Shown: piece after piece, positions 50,086 through 59,042 of the stretch
Numbering within the stretch: position 1 is the first letter of the stretch
How the letters are laid out: each line of letters begins with the position of its first letter
Assembly: GCF_016907235.1 (NCBI RefSeq)
Contig: NZ_JAFBBO010000001.1
Span: 1,302,001-1,366,000, forward strand
Direction: 5' to 3'
DNA from: Oerskovia jenensis
GTDB lineage: Bacteria; Actinomycetota; Actinomycetes; Actinomycetales; Cellulomonadaceae
DNA: 64,000 nucleotides
Notes under the pieces: model-generated
Database searches by the model: none
What the model was told of the DNA's origin: nothing
The model's input: only the letters and a program-made list of their open reading frames with translations
Position numbers and translations under genes: made by a program

Positions 50086-50742
50086 CTTTTCCGCAGGCCG
50101 GTTCGCGGCCAGGTCCTGGTCGGCCGGCCCGCCGGCGGCCGGGTCCGCTGCGGCGTGCTCCGCCTCGACCGCCGTGCGCAGCCCGTCCGCGAGCCGGTCG
50201 ACGTCGGCCCACCGGTCACCCAGGGCGCGCACGGTCACGTGCCGGACGCCGGCCTCGGGCGACTCGGTCTCGTCGTCGGGGTCGACCGGCTCGCCGTCGG
50301 TCTCGCCGGACCGGGACGTCCCCGCCGTGGCGGACGTGTCGACGCCGCCGCGCGGACGCTCGATCGTGATCTCCAGGCGGTCCTCCGCGAGCGACTCCAC
50401 GAGGTCCTGCCCCCACTCGACGACCGTGACCGACTCGTCGAGGCTCGCGTCGAGGTCGAGGGCCTCGACCTCGTCGAGCGAACCGAGGCGGTAGGCGTCG
50501 ACGTGGACCAGGTACGGGCCGTCCGCGAGCGGCGGGTGGACGCGCGCGATGATGAAGGTCGGCGACGCGACCTGGCCCCGCACCCCCAGCCCCGCGCCGA
50601 TGCCCTGCGTCAGGGTCGTCTTGCCCGCGCCCAGGTCACCCGTGAGCATCACGAGGTCGCCCGCGCGCAGCTCGCGCGCCAGGGCCAGGCCGAACGCGCG
50701 GGTCGCGTCCGCGTCGGGCAGGTCGAAGGTCAGGTCGGTCAT
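50083..50742 (-). CDS. tsaE: tRNA threonylcarbamoyladenosine biosynthesis ATPase TsaE
   Basis: A 219-residue P-loop ATPase driving the t6A cycle. Walker A GDLGAGKTTLTQGIG, then SPTFII, HVDAYRLGS and TVVEWGQDLVE are conserved. ATG at 50742 overlaps the alr stop and has AGGAG 8 nt upstream; a GTG nine bases earlier is less likely. The C-terminal ~90 residues, with an acidic insert (about 135-165), exceed the usual ~155-residue family length. Confidence 0.95.
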   Translation of the reverse strand: MTDLTFDLPDADATRAFGLALARELRAGDLVMLTGDLGAGKTTLTQGIGAGLGVRGQVASPTFIIARVHPPLADGPYLVHVDAYRLGSLDEVEALDLDASLDESVTVVEWGQDLVESLAEDRLEITIERPRGGVDTSATAGTSRSGETDGEPVDPDDETESPEAGVRHVTVRALGDRWADVDRLADGLRTAVEAEHAAADPAAGGPADQDLAANRPAEK

Positions 50743-52169
50743 GACAGCCACTCCTGGTCGTCGTGCGTGCGGTCACGCAGCGTGTGGTCCTGTGCGCGGT
50801 CCGCCCGCGCCGGGGCGGGCCCGCCGAGAGCGGCGTCACCGCCCGTGGTGGGCTCCGCCGTCGGGCCCGACGCGTCGCCGCCGTCCCGATAGACGCGCGG
50901 CACGCGGGCTCCCAGCCGCGTCGTGATCTCGTAGCTGATGGTGCCGGCGGCCAGCGCCCAGTCCTCCGCGGTCGGGGCCCCGCCGCGCGCGAGGCCCGCA
51001 CCGGGGCCGAACAGCGTCACGACGTCGCCCGCCCGCTCGGCGGCGTACGGGCCCAGGTCGAGCACGAACTGGTCCATGCAGACCCGCCCCGCGACGTGCA
51101 GGACGCGGCCCGTGCCGTCGATCCCGCCCGTCTCGTCGATCGGCCCGCCGACCAGCACGGGCCCACCGGGCCGCTCGGGCAGGGCACCCGACGCGTGCCG
51201 TGGGATGCCGTCGGCATAGCCGAGCGGGACCACACCGAGGATCGTCGCGTGCGACGTCGTGTAGGCGTGCGCGTAGGACACGCCCTGTCCCTCCGGGACG
51301 TGCTTGACCGTCGCGAGCTCGGCCTCGAGCGTCATGGCCGGGGTCAGACCGAAGTCGTCGGGCGTCCCGAGCTGCGGGACCGGCGAGAGCCCGTAGACGG
51401 CCAGACCCGGGCGGACCAGGTCGTAGTGGACGCGGGGGTTCGTGAGCGTCGCGGCCGAGTTCGCGAGGTGACGCACCTCGAGCCGCACCCCCGCGGCCTC
51501 GGCCGTGCGGACCGCGTCGTCGAAGACCTCGGCCTGGTGCAGGACGGTCGGGTGCTCGGGCTCGTCCGCGAACGCGAAGTGCGACCAGATCCCGACGACG
51601 CTCAGGACCCCTTCCGACTCCGCGCGCCGGGCCGCGTCGAGCACGGCCGGGAGCTGGTCGGGCACGATCCCGTTGCGACCGAGCCCCGTGTCGATCTTGA
51701 GGTGCACGCGCGCCGGGCGGCCGGCCGCGCGACCCGCCGCAGCGACCTCGTCGAGGGCCCAGGGCGCGGCGACCGAGACGTCGATCTCCGCCTCGACCAG
51801 TGCCCGCAGCGGCGCCCCGGGGGCGTAGAGCCACGTGAGGACCCGCGCCCGGTCCGGGCCGATCCCCGCGGCGCGCAGTGCGAGCGCCTCCGAGACCTGG
51901 GCCGTGCCGAGCCACGTCGCACCGCCCGCGAGCGCCGCACGCGCGCTGGGCAGCAGGCCGTGGCCGTACGCGTCGGCCTTGACGACGGCCATGACCTGCG
52001 CGGTGCTCGCACGGGACGCGAGCGACTCGACGTTCGAGCGGATCGCGTCCAGGTCGATCACGGCACGCGCCGGGTAGTAGTCGGCGGGATGCACGGCACC
52101 GGCCGCCGTGAGGGGGGTGAAGTCGTCCGCGGATCCGTGCCTGGGGTCGCTGAAGGGGCTCACGGTCAC
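50739..52169 (-). CDS. alr: Alanine racemase
   Basis: A 476-residue PLP enzyme making D-alanine for peptidoglycan. The PLP lysine is in VMAVVKADAYGHGLLP, the catalytic Tyr in GVSYAHAYTT context, and GYADGIPRHASG, GRVCMDQFVLDLG and YEITTRLGARVPRVY follow. A ~60-residue polar tail beyond the usual end runs into tsaE. GTG at 52169 or 52163 is the start; GAGAAT upstream favours a short or absent leader. Confidence 0.95.
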   Translation of the reverse strand: MTVSPFSDPRHGSADDFTPLTAAGAVHPADYYPARAVIDLDAIRSNVESLASRASTAQVMAVVKADAYGHGLLPSARAALAGGATWLGTAQVSEALALRAAGIGPDRARVLTWLYAPGAPLRALVEAEIDVSVAAPWALDEVAAAGRAAGRPARVHLKIDTGLGRNGIVPDQLPAVLDAARRAESEGVLSVVGIWSHFAFADEPEHPTVLHQAEVFDDAVRTAEAAGVRLEVRHLANSAATLTNPRVHYDLVRPGLAVYGLSPVPQLGTPDDFGLTPAMTLEAELATVKHVPEGQGVSYAHAYTTSHATILGVVPLGYADGIPRHASGALPERPGGPVLVGGPIDETGGIDGTGRVLHVAGRVCMDQFVLDLGPYAAERAGDVVTLFGPGAGLARGGAPTAEDWALAAGTISYEITTRLGARVPRVYRDGGDASGPTAEPTTGGDAALGGPAPARADRAQDHTLRDRTHDDQEWLS

Positions 52170-52258
52170 CGATTCTCTCACCGGAACGCCCGGCCGGGGG
52201 TGAGCGGTCCCCGCCCCGGAGGAGACGGGCGCTCCCGACGACGGTGACGCCGTCGGGC

Positions 52259-53236
52259 CTAGGACCACTCCTGGAGGGGCCGCGTCGTCTCGAACCGTCG
52301 TGCCTCGCCGCTGAGCGGGTCGACGAACTCGATCGAGCGAGAGACGAGCTGGAGCGGGCGGCCGAAGTCGTCGGGGCGCACGTCGTAGAACGTCGGGTAG
52401 AAGTTGTCGTGCAGGATCGGCAGGCCGAGCGAGTTCATGTGCAGCCGGAGCTGGTGGGTCTTGCCGGTGTGCGGCGTCAGGCGGTAGAGGCCGAGCGTGC
52501 CGGCCACGGCCTCCCGGGTGTCCACGAGCTCGACGAGGCTCTCGGAGTTCGGCTCGCCGGGAACCTCGAAGGCGCGCATGACGCCGCGCTCCTTGTGGAT
52601 GCGGCTGCGCACGACGCGCGGGAGGTCGAGCGCAGGGTCGACACGAGCCACGGCCTCGTAGACCTTGGTCACGCGGCGCTCGGCGAAGAGCGTCTGGTAC
52701 GGGCCGCGGACCTCGGGTCGTACGGTCAGGACGAGCACCCCGGCCGTGACCCTGTCGAGCCGGTGCGCGGGCGAGAGCTCGGGCAGGTCGAGGTCTCGGC
52801 GCAACCGCACGAGCGCCGACTCGGCGATGAACGCCCCCCGGGGGATGCTCGCGAGGAAGTGCGGCTTGTCGACCACGACGAGGTCGTCGTCCCGGTACAG
52901 GATCTCGATCTCGAAAGGCACGCGCGTCTCGACGGGCGGGTCCCGGTAGAGGAACACGCGCGCGTGCTGCGCGAAAGGGGTCTGCGCCGTGACCGGCCGA
53001 CCCAGGTGGTCGACGACCTCGCCCGCGGCGACCTTCTCGCGCAGGCGCGGCTCGTCGTCGGGGAAGCGATGGACGAGATGGTCCAGCACGGTCTCCCAGC
53101 GCGGGGACCCCTCGCCCCCGTCCCCGTTCGCGGGCAGGACGACGCGCGTGGCGTTGAGCCCGTCCCGCACGGGCAGCGGCTGGGACGGGGCACGCCGACG
53201 GCGCGGCGGGACGTGAGAGGTCGTGGGGGGCGGCAC
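52259..53236 (-). CDS. RluA-family pseudouridine synthase
   Basis: A 325-residue rRNA or tRNA pseudouridine synthase. The catalytic Asp lies in AHRLDRVTAGVLVL (about residue 158), with LVVVDKPHFLASIP upstream and PHTGKTHQLRLHMNSLGLPI downstream. An N-terminal ~40-residue basic/Pro extension precedes a probable S4-like region. The specific uridine is unknown. GTG at 53236 is fixed by TACCGT ending 6 nt upstream. Confidence 0.92.
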   Translation of the reverse strand: MPPPTTSHVPPRRRRAPSQPLPVRDGLNATRVVLPANGDGGEGSPRWETVLDHLVHRFPDDEPRLREKVAAGEVVDHLGRPVTAQTPFAQHARVFLYRDPPVETRVPFEIEILYRDDDLVVVDKPHFLASIPRGAFIAESALVRLRRDLDLPELSPAHRLDRVTAGVLVLTVRPEVRGPYQTLFAERRVTKVYEAVARVDPALDLPRVVRSRIHKERGVMRAFEVPGEPNSESLVELVDTREAVAGTLGLYRLTPHTGKTHQLRLHMNSLGLPILHDNFYPTFYDVRPDDFGRPLQLVSRSIEFVDPLSGEARRFETTRPLQEWS

Positions 53237-53242
53237 GCCACC

Positions 53243-53248
53243 ACGGTA
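53243..53248 (-). promoter_or_regulatory. -10 element of the pseudouridine synthase gene (leaderless)
   Basis: TACCGT on the minus strand, 6 nt before GTG. Confidence 0.5.
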
Positions 53249-53288
53249 GCCGCTGCCCCACGACGGTCCGCTCCGGACGGCGAGGCGC

Positions 53289-54071
53289 TCACGCACGCAC
53301 GACGACGTCGGCCCGGCCCCGCGTCGAGGCCACCAGCCGGGCGTTGGTCTCGTCCGGGCCGAGCACCCACTCGCGCGCCACGGCGGGCGGCCTGCCGTGA
53401 CGGACGTGCCGTGCGACGAGGCGTTCGACGCGGGTCGCGTCGGGAAGGTCGACGAACCACGTCTCGTCGAGAAGGTCCCGGACCGGGCTCCAGCGCCCGT
53501 CGTCGTGCCCGTCGCCGAGCAGGAGGTAGTTGCCCTCGGTCAGGACGAGCTCGACCTCCGGCCCCACCGGTATCGAGCCGGCCACGGGCTCCTCGATCTC
53601 GCGGTCGAACGCGGGGGCGTAGACCGTGACTCCCCGGCGTGGCGCCCGGAGCCGTTCGAGAAGGGCCACGAAGCCGTGCGCGTCGAACGTGTCGGGCGCT
53701 CCCTTGCGGTCCCGGCGCCCGAGGCGTGCGAGCTCGACGTCCGCGAGGTGGAACCCGTCCATGGGCACGACGACGGCGCGCACCCCGGTCGACCCGACCG
53801 GAGGCGGGCGGTGGTCGCGCACGTCCGGCGCCTCCTCGACCGCTCCGGCGTCGGCGCCACCCGGTACCGTCCCGCCCACGAGCTCCGCCAGGACGTCGGC
53901 GGCGAGCGTCGACTTGCCCGCTCCGGGTGCCCCGGCGATCCCGACGAGCACCCTCACGCGGCCCTGCGACCCCTGCGTGTGCCGGGCCGTCGCGACGAGC
54001 GACCGACATCGCGCCACGAGGGCAGCCCTGACGTCCCCCTCGACCACGACCTGGTCACCCTCGATCGGCAT
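53289..54071 (-). CDS. Nucleoside/nucleotide kinase family protein
   Basis: A 260-residue P-loop kinase. Walker A GIAGAPGAGKSTLAADVL, then VVPMDGFHLADVELARLGRR, the lid-side TFDAHGFVALLERL and VLTEGNYLLL are the pattern of YggC/FrcK-like kinases related to uridine and pantothenate kinases. The phosphorylated substrate is unknown; fructose has been assigned to some relatives. It starts 42 bp downstream of the NAD(P)H-hydrate repair gene on the same strand and may be cotranscribed. Confidence 0.88.
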   Translation of the reverse strand: MPIEGDQVVVEGDVRAALVARCRSLVATARHTQGSQGRVRVLVGIAGAPGAGKSTLAADVLAELVGGTVPGGADAGAVEEAPDVRDHRPPPVGSTGVRAVVVPMDGFHLADVELARLGRRDRKGAPDTFDAHGFVALLERLRAPRRGVTVYAPAFDREIEEPVAGSIPVGPEVELVLTEGNYLLLGDGHDDGRWSPVRDLLDETWFVDLPDATRVERLVARHVRHGRPPAVAREWVLGPDETNARLVASTRGRADVVVRA

Positions 54072-54113
54072 CTGTCACCCTCGGTCCCTCGTCTCGTCCC
54101 CTCGGCGGGTGGG

Positions 54114-55823
54114 TCACCGTCGGTGGCGGGTGCCGTCGCCCTCGTGGAGCAGGGCCGCGACCACCCCTGGCAGCGCCTCGGCCACGTCCAGCGCCGCGAC
54201 CGGGCCTCCCGGGTTCGCACGGGTGCCCGCCAGCCCGTGGACCAGCGCGGCCGCTGCGGCGAGCTCGGCGGCCGCCCCGGGCTCGTGCACCACGCGCTCG
54301 CCGTGCGCGGCCAGGAGGGCCCCCAGGAGCCCCGTGAGGACGTCCCCCGACCCGGCGGTGGCCAGCCACGCGGGGCCGTCCGCCTGCGACCACGTCACCT
54401 CCGGCCCCACCACGACCGTCGCCGATCCCTTGAGCAGGACCGTCGCGCCCGTGAGGTCGTGCGCTCTGCGCGCCCACCGCAGCGGTCGGGCCTCGACGTC
54501 CTCCCGGTCGACCTCGTCACCCCGGGCACGCAGGAGCCCCGCGAGCTCGCCCGCGTGGGGAGTCAGGACCACCGACGGCGGGCAGCGCTCCGGGAGCAGC
54601 GACAAGGCGCCCGCGTCGACCACGGCCGGGACCCTCGGCCCGGCCACGTCCTCGGCCAGCACCCCGCACGCGACCGCGAGCGCGTACCTGATCCGCTCGT
54701 GCTGCCCCGCCTCGGCGCTCCGCACGCCACCCCCGTCCCGCAGGGCCGCTCGTTCCTCCGCTGCCGGGACTCCCGACCCGAGCGCCCACGCCTGCACCCT
54801 GCCCTCGGCGGGCACGGCCTCGGGGCGGGCCGAGACGACGACGCGCGCGACGTCGTCGGGCCCCCGGTAGCGGACCATCCCCACGCCCGCCCGGACCGCC
54901 GCCGAGACGGCGAGGACCGCCGCACCCGGGAACGTGGGCGTGCCCGCGACGACCCCCAGGACCCCGCGCGTGTACTTCTGGTCGGTCGACCCGGGGACGG
55001 GCCACAGCCGGGCCACGTCGGCACGTTCGAGGCGCCGCACCGCCGCGCCGACGGGGCCGACGGGCTCGATCGGGCCGCTGCCCGCACCGCCCACGCCCGC
55101 CAGCCCGAGGTCGAGGTCGAGGTCGACGAGCGTCACGACCCCCGCGAGGTGGGTCGCGGGGGGCAGCAGCAGACCGGGCTTGTGCGCACCGAAGGTGACG
55201 GTCCGGTCGGCGGGCAGGACGGGCCCGGGGACGGAGCCGTCGTCGACGCCGATGCCGCTCGGGGTGTCGACCGCGACGACCCACGGGAGCCCGGCCCTCG
55301 ACCCAGCCCGTGCGGCCCGCCCCGCGAGCTCGTCCGCGAGCGCCGCGACCAGGTCGCCCGCCACCCCCCGCAGCGCCCCGGTCGCCCCGATCCCGACCAG
55401 TCCGTCGAGGACCACGTCGGCCGCGAGGACCGTGTCCACGACGTGCGACCAGCGGGCGAGCTCGGCCGGGGCCGTGAGATCGAGCACCCGCCCGCCCGCG
55501 CGACGCAGCGCGCTCAGCCCGTCGGCGTGCGGGCGCCCGCTCGTGCAGACCGCCTGGACCGCGACGCCCCGCCTGGCCAGGTACGCCCCCGCGAACAGGG
55601 CGTCGCCCCCGTTGTTGCCCGAGCCCACGAGCAGCACCGCTCGGGCTCCTGCCAGACGCCGGGCAGGCGCACCGCCGTCGGACCCGCCGCGGCGCCCCCG
55701 CCGCAGGTCCTGCACCACGACCGTCGCGAGAGCGAACGCCGCACGCTCCATGAGCGGGGCCCCTCGGGCGAGCAGCGGCTCCTCGGCGGCGCGGACCTGG
55801 GCGGCGGTGAACGCTTCGATCAT
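54114..55823 (-). CDS. nnr: Bifunctional NAD(P)H-hydrate epimerase/ADP-dependent dehydratase
   Basis: A 569-residue repair enzyme that restores hydrated NADH and NADPH. The N-terminal epimerase domain (about 1-235) has VLLVGSGNNGGDALFAGAYL and AVDTPSGIGVDDG. The C-terminal ribokinase-like dehydratase (about 270-565) has TRGVLGVVAGTPTFPGAAVL, VLTPHAGELAGLL, LLKGSATVVVGP and ATAGSGDVLTGLLGALLA. CAGGAT ends 6 nt before the ATG. In many actinobacteria it sits between acpS and alr; here inserted genes enlarge that interval. Confidence 0.95.
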   Translation of the reverse strand: MIEAFTAAQVRAAEEPLLARGAPLMERAAFALATVVVQDLRRGRRGGSDGGAPARRLAGARAVLLVGSGNNGGDALFAGAYLARRGVAVQAVCTSGRPHADGLSALRRAGGRVLDLTAPAELARWSHVVDTVLAADVVLDGLVGIGATGALRGVAGDLVAALADELAGRAARAGSRAGLPWVVAVDTPSGIGVDDGSVPGPVLPADRTVTFGAHKPGLLLPPATHLAGVVTLVDLDLDLGLAGVGGAGSGPIEPVGPVGAAVRRLERADVARLWPVPGSTDQKYTRGVLGVVAGTPTFPGAAVLAVSAAVRAGVGMVRYRGPDDVARVVVSARPEAVPAEGRVQAWALGSGVPAAEERAALRDGGGVRSAEAGQHERIRYALAVACGVLAEDVAGPRVPAVVDAGALSLLPERCPPSVVLTPHAGELAGLLRARGDEVDREDVEARPLRWARRAHDLTGATVLLKGSATVVVGPEVTWSQADGPAWLATAGSGDVLTGLLGALLAAHGERVVHEPGAAAELAAAAALVHGLAGTRANPGGPVAALDVAEALPGVVAALLHEGDGTRHRR

Positions 55824-55978
55824 GGGGCCATCCTGCCCCGCGCGGGCGCGGGGCGCTGAGAGAGCCCGCGGTCCGCCCGTCCGGAATTCACCCGGCCGCG
55901 TCCTGAGATTCGACCCACCGGTCTCGGTCCAGCCAGTACGGTTCTGGCACTTTCGTCCCTCTCCGTGAGCAGGTTGCC

Positions 55979-57181
55979 GTGACCGATTCCCCGCAGAACT
56001 CCTACCGCGTCGGCGACGTGGTCAACGGTTGGCGCCTGGCTCCCGACGGGACCTGGGTCCCCGCCTCGTCGCCTCCCCCGCCGCAGGGCCCCGTCCAGGG
56101 GGTCCCCACCTCGGCCGAGGCGATGGCCCACGACGCCGGACGCGCGGCGGCGTGGCCCTCCGGCCACGACCCCTCCGCGACCGCCGCGCCGTACGGCTGG
56201 ACCGGGCAGGGCGCAGCGCCCTCACCGGGCGGGTGGGTCCCTCCCACCAAGAACACCCCCGCGACCCTGAGCCTGACCGCCGGGATCGTCGCGGCCCTGG
56301 CGAACCTGTTCTTCCTCCCCGGGATCGCCGCGATCGTGCTGGGGATCGTCGGACTGCGTCGCGCGGGCCGGTCGACCCCCGCCGTGGGGAGGGCGCGGTC
56401 GATCTGGGGCATCGCGCTCGCGCTCGTCGGCACCGTCTCCGGCGTCCTGCTCCTGATCGCGATCCTGGACGACTCCCCGGAGGCCGCGAGCCCCGACCGC
56501 TCCACGGTCGGCACGTCGCCCGAGGGCGGGTCGACGCAGGACGTGGACCTCACGTCGTTCACGGCGGTCGACGCGGCCGCCTGGGCGCAGATCGCCAAGG
56601 ACCCGGAGGCCTACGTCGGCGACAAGATCGTCCTCTACGCCGAGGTCACACAGTTCGACGCCGCCACCGGTTCGGACTCGTTCCGCGCCGGCACCGGAGC
56701 CGAGCAGCCGTCGTCCCCCTTCGAGCTCGACGTCAACACGCTGCTCTCCGGCGACCGCTCGATCCTGGCCGACGTCACCGTGGGCGACGTCCTGAAGGTC
56801 CACGCGATCGTCGAGGGCGCGACGACGTACGACACCGTGATGGGCGGCGGCATGACCGCACCGGTGCTCGAGGTCGCCGCGGTCGAGGACGTCGGCTTCA
56901 AGGACCTCAGCGGGGACGTCGCGCTCGGGGCTCCGGTCGCCCAGGAGTACGGCGGCGTGACGCTCGCGCTCACGGTGACGAACAGCAGCACGGTGCAGAT
57001 GACCTACTCCGTGGAGATCGTCGCCGAGAGCCCCGACGGAACTTCCCAGCTCGGCACCGCGAGCGCCTACGCCGAGAACCTCGGCCCGGGCCAGTCGGCA
57101 GCGGTGACCGCCGACTTCTACGAGGACCTTCCGCCCGACGCGGTCTTCCGCATCGCCTCGGTCGATCGGTTCGACTACTAG
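55979..57181 (+). CDS. Membrane protein with DUF4190-like region and extracytoplasmic domain
   Basis: A 400-residue protein. The N-terminal ~90 residues are Pro/Gly/Trp-rich with GWRLAPDGTWVP, a short motif common near actinobacterial membrane proteins. Two membrane segments (about 97-124 and 141-163) with GIVGLRRAGRS between them fit a DUF4190-type hairpin. The extracytoplasmic part (about 165-400) has two beta-rich halves: one OB-like (DPEAYVGDKIVLYAEV), the other DUF4352/5067-like (YGGVTLALTVTNSSTVQMTY). No enzyme motif. Function unknown. Confidence 0.82.
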   Translation: MTDSPQNSYRVGDVVNGWRLAPDGTWVPASSPPPPQGPVQGVPTSAEAMAHDAGRAAAWPSGHDPSATAAPYGWTGQGAAPSPGGWVPPTKNTPATLSLTAGIVAALANLFFLPGIAAIVLGIVGLRRAGRSTPAVGRARSIWGIALALVGTVSGVLLLIAILDDSPEAASPDRSTVGTSPEGGSTQDVDLTSFTAVDAAAWAQIAKDPEAYVGDKIVLYAEVTQFDAATGSDSFRAGTGAEQPSSPFELDVNTLLSGDRSILADVTVGDVLKVHAIVEGATTYDTVMGGGMTAPVLEVAAVEDVGFKDLSGDVALGAPVAQEYGGVTLALTVTNSSTVQMTYSVEIVAESPDGTSQLGTASAYAENLGPGQSAAVTADFYEDLPPDAVFRIASVDRFDY

Positions 57182-57271
57182 GACCCGCCGTCCGCGCGCG
57201 CAGGCCGGGGCAGGAGCGCAGTCCCGGTCGACGCGTGCGGACGGTCCCCGACCCCCCGGGCCGGGCCGGGC

Positions 57272-57277
57272 TAGATT
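57272..57277 (+). promoter_or_regulatory. LLM oxidoreductase -10 element (leaderless)
   Basis: TAGATT, 7 nt before ATG. Confidence 0.6.
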
Positions 57278-57284
57278 GGCGACC

Positions 57285-58337
57285 ATGCGATTCGGACTCT
57301 TCATCCCGCAAGGCTGGCGTCAGGACCTCGTCGGCATCGACCCTTCCGAGCAGTGGGAGACCATGCGGTCCCTCGCGCGCCACGCGGACACCGCGCTGGC
57401 CGGCGAGCGCCTCCCGGGCGCGCGCCACGCGTGGGAGTCGGCGTGGGTCTACGACCACTTCCACACCGTGCCCGAGCCCACGGGCGAGGCCACGCACGAG
57501 GCGTGGACGCTCATGGCCGCGTTCGCCGCCTCGACCGAGCGCGTGCGCCTGGGCCAGATGTGCACGTGCATCGCGTACCGCAACCCCGCCTACCTCGCGA
57601 AGGTCGCCGCGACGGTCGACATCGTGAGCGGCGGCCGCACCGAGATGGGCATCGGCGCCGGCTGGTACGAGCACGAGTGGCGCGCCTACGGCTACGGCTT
57701 CCCGGGTGCCGGTGCGCGCCTGGGCGCGCTCGACGAGGGCGTGCAGGTCATGGAGCAGATGTGGCGCACGGGCTCGGCGACGCTCGACGGCACGTACTTC
57801 CAGGTCGACGGCGCGCTGTGCCACCCGCAGCCGCTCCAGGTCCTCGACGGGGTCGGGCCCGACGGCGCCGGTGCTCCCAGCATCCCGCTGTGGATCGCGG
57901 GCGGCGGCGAGAAGAAGACGCTGCGCATCGCGGCCCAGCACGCGCAGTACACGAACTTCGACGGCCGGCTCGAGGGCTTCACGCACAAGTCGGAGGTGCT
58001 GCGCGGGCACTGCGAGGCGATCGGGCGCCCGTTCGAGGAGATCACGCGCTCGTCCAACTACAACGTGGTCATCGGGGCGACCGAGGCCGACGTCGAGGAC
58101 CGCCTGCGCTGGATCGGCGAGCACTACGCCAAGACCGTCCCGGCGAAGGCCGAGGAGACCGTGGCCGACTTCCGCTCGGGACCGCTCGTGGGAACCCCCG
58201 AGCAGATCGTCGAGAACCTCCAGAAGCTCGAGGGCGCGGGCATGACGTACGCGATCACGTACTTCGCGGAGGCCGCGTACGACCGCAGCGGGCTCGAGCT
58301 GTTCGAGCGCGAGGTCATCCCGGCCCTGCAGGGCTGA
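57285..58337 (+). CDS. LLM class oxidoreductase, probably F420-dependent
   Basis: A 350-residue luciferase-like TIM barrel. RFGLFIPQGW at the start, ESAWVYDHFHTVPEP, AFAASTERVRLGQMCTC, RNPAYLAKVAATVDIVSGGR and GIGAGWYEHEWRAYGYGFP match actinobacterial F420-dependent LLM enzymes. Cofactor use (F420 versus FMN) is inferred from the subfamily. The substrate is unknown. ATG at 57285 is favoured over TTG 57276, which would overlap the -10 hexamer. Confidence 0.9.
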   Translation: MRFGLFIPQGWRQDLVGIDPSEQWETMRSLARHADTALAGERLPGARHAWESAWVYDHFHTVPEPTGEATHEAWTLMAAFAASTERVRLGQMCTCIAYRNPAYLAKVAATVDIVSGGRTEMGIGAGWYEHEWRAYGYGFPGAGARLGALDEGVQVMEQMWRTGSATLDGTYFQVDGALCHPQPLQVLDGVGPDGAGAPSIPLWIAGGGEKKTLRIAAQHAQYTNFDGRLEGFTHKSEVLRGHCEAIGRPFEEITRSSNYNVVIGATEADVEDRLRWIGEHYAKTVPAKAEETVADFRSGPLVGTPEQIVENLQKLEGAGMTYAITYFAEAAYDRSGLELFEREVIPALQG

Positions 58338-58388
58338 CCGCTCGGCGGTCCGGGGAGCCGGTCCCGGAGCCGGTGCCGGTGCCGGTGC

Positions 58389-58443
58389 CGAGCACGAGGT
58401 TGCGGTCGTTCTGAGGTCGAGAACGACCGCAACCTCGTGCTCG
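58389..58443. terminator. Bidirectional terminator between LLM gene and acpS
   Basis: Perfect 24-bp arms (58389-58412, 58420-58443) with a 7-nt loop between convergent genes. Confidence 0.8.
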
Positions 58444-58460
58444 ACGGCCGCTCACGGCCC

Positions 58461-58811
58461 TCAGCCCTCCGCGACCACCATGGCCGACGCGATCCCGGCG
58501 TCGTGCGAGATCGACAGGTGGAACGTCGCGATCCCCAGCTCGGTCGCCCGCGCCTGGACCGTCCCGGTGATCTCGACCTGGGGCGCTCCCCCGACGACCC
58601 GGTGGACCGTCGCGTCCTGCCAGCGCATGCCGCCAGGCGCACCGAGCGCCTTCGCGATCGCCTCCTTGGCTGCGAACCGGGCCGCGAGGGACGAGGCCGG
58701 CAGGTCCCGCTCGGCCGGGGTGAAGAGCTTCTCGCGCAGACGCGGCGTCCGCTCGAGCGTGTCCATGAACCGCGCGACGTCGACCACGTCGATACCCACC
58801 CCGATGATCAT
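58461..58811 (-). CDS. acpS: Holo-[acyl-carrier-protein] synthase
   Basis: A 116-residue phosphopantetheinyl transferase. [12 protein letters not shown] (metal Asp) and [15 protein letters not shown] (metal Glu) are intact, with [17 protein letters not shown] at the end. It moves phosphopantetheine from CoA to acyl carrier protein. ATG follows TAGGGT by 6 nt. glmS lies upstream on the same strand beyond a terminator. Confidence 0.96.
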   Translation of the reverse strand: MIIGVGIDVVDVARFMDTLERTPRLREKLFTPAERDLPASSLAARFAAKEAIAKALGAPGGMRWQDATVHRVVGGAPQVEITGTVQARATELGIATFHLSISHDAGIASAMVVAEG

Positions 58812-58817
58812 GCGCTC

Positions 58818-58823
58818 ACCCTA
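58818..58823 (-). promoter_or_regulatory. acpS -10 element (leaderless)
   Basis: TAGGGT on the minus strand, 6 nt before ATG. Confidence 0.55.
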
Positions 58824-58947
58824 TGCGCCCTGGGGTTCGGGCCGCGGCGTGGCCCGGCACGCGGCCCGGCCCGCGCCGGTCCACGGCCGGCACGGGGCGC
58901 TCGCCGGCTGCTCGCAGTCCACGGCCCCGGGCCCCGGCCCCGACGAC

Positions 58948-58982
58948 GGCCCCCGGCCCCCGGCCCCCGGCCCCCGGCCCCC
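58948..58982. repeat. 7-bp tandem repeat, 5 copies
   Basis: GGCCCCC is repeated five times, flanked on both sides by GACGACGG, between glmS and acpS. Confidence 0.9.
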
Positions 58983-58987
58983 GACGA

Positions 58988-59023
58988 CGGAAGCCCACCG
59001 TCCGAGGGGACGGCGGGCTTCCG
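58988..59023 (-). terminator. glmS terminator
   Basis: 16-bp arms (58988-59003, 59008-59023) with one mismatch and a GAGG loop, 19 bp after the glmS stop. Confidence 0.7.
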
Positions 59024-59042
59024 GGATGTGCGGGGTGGTCGG

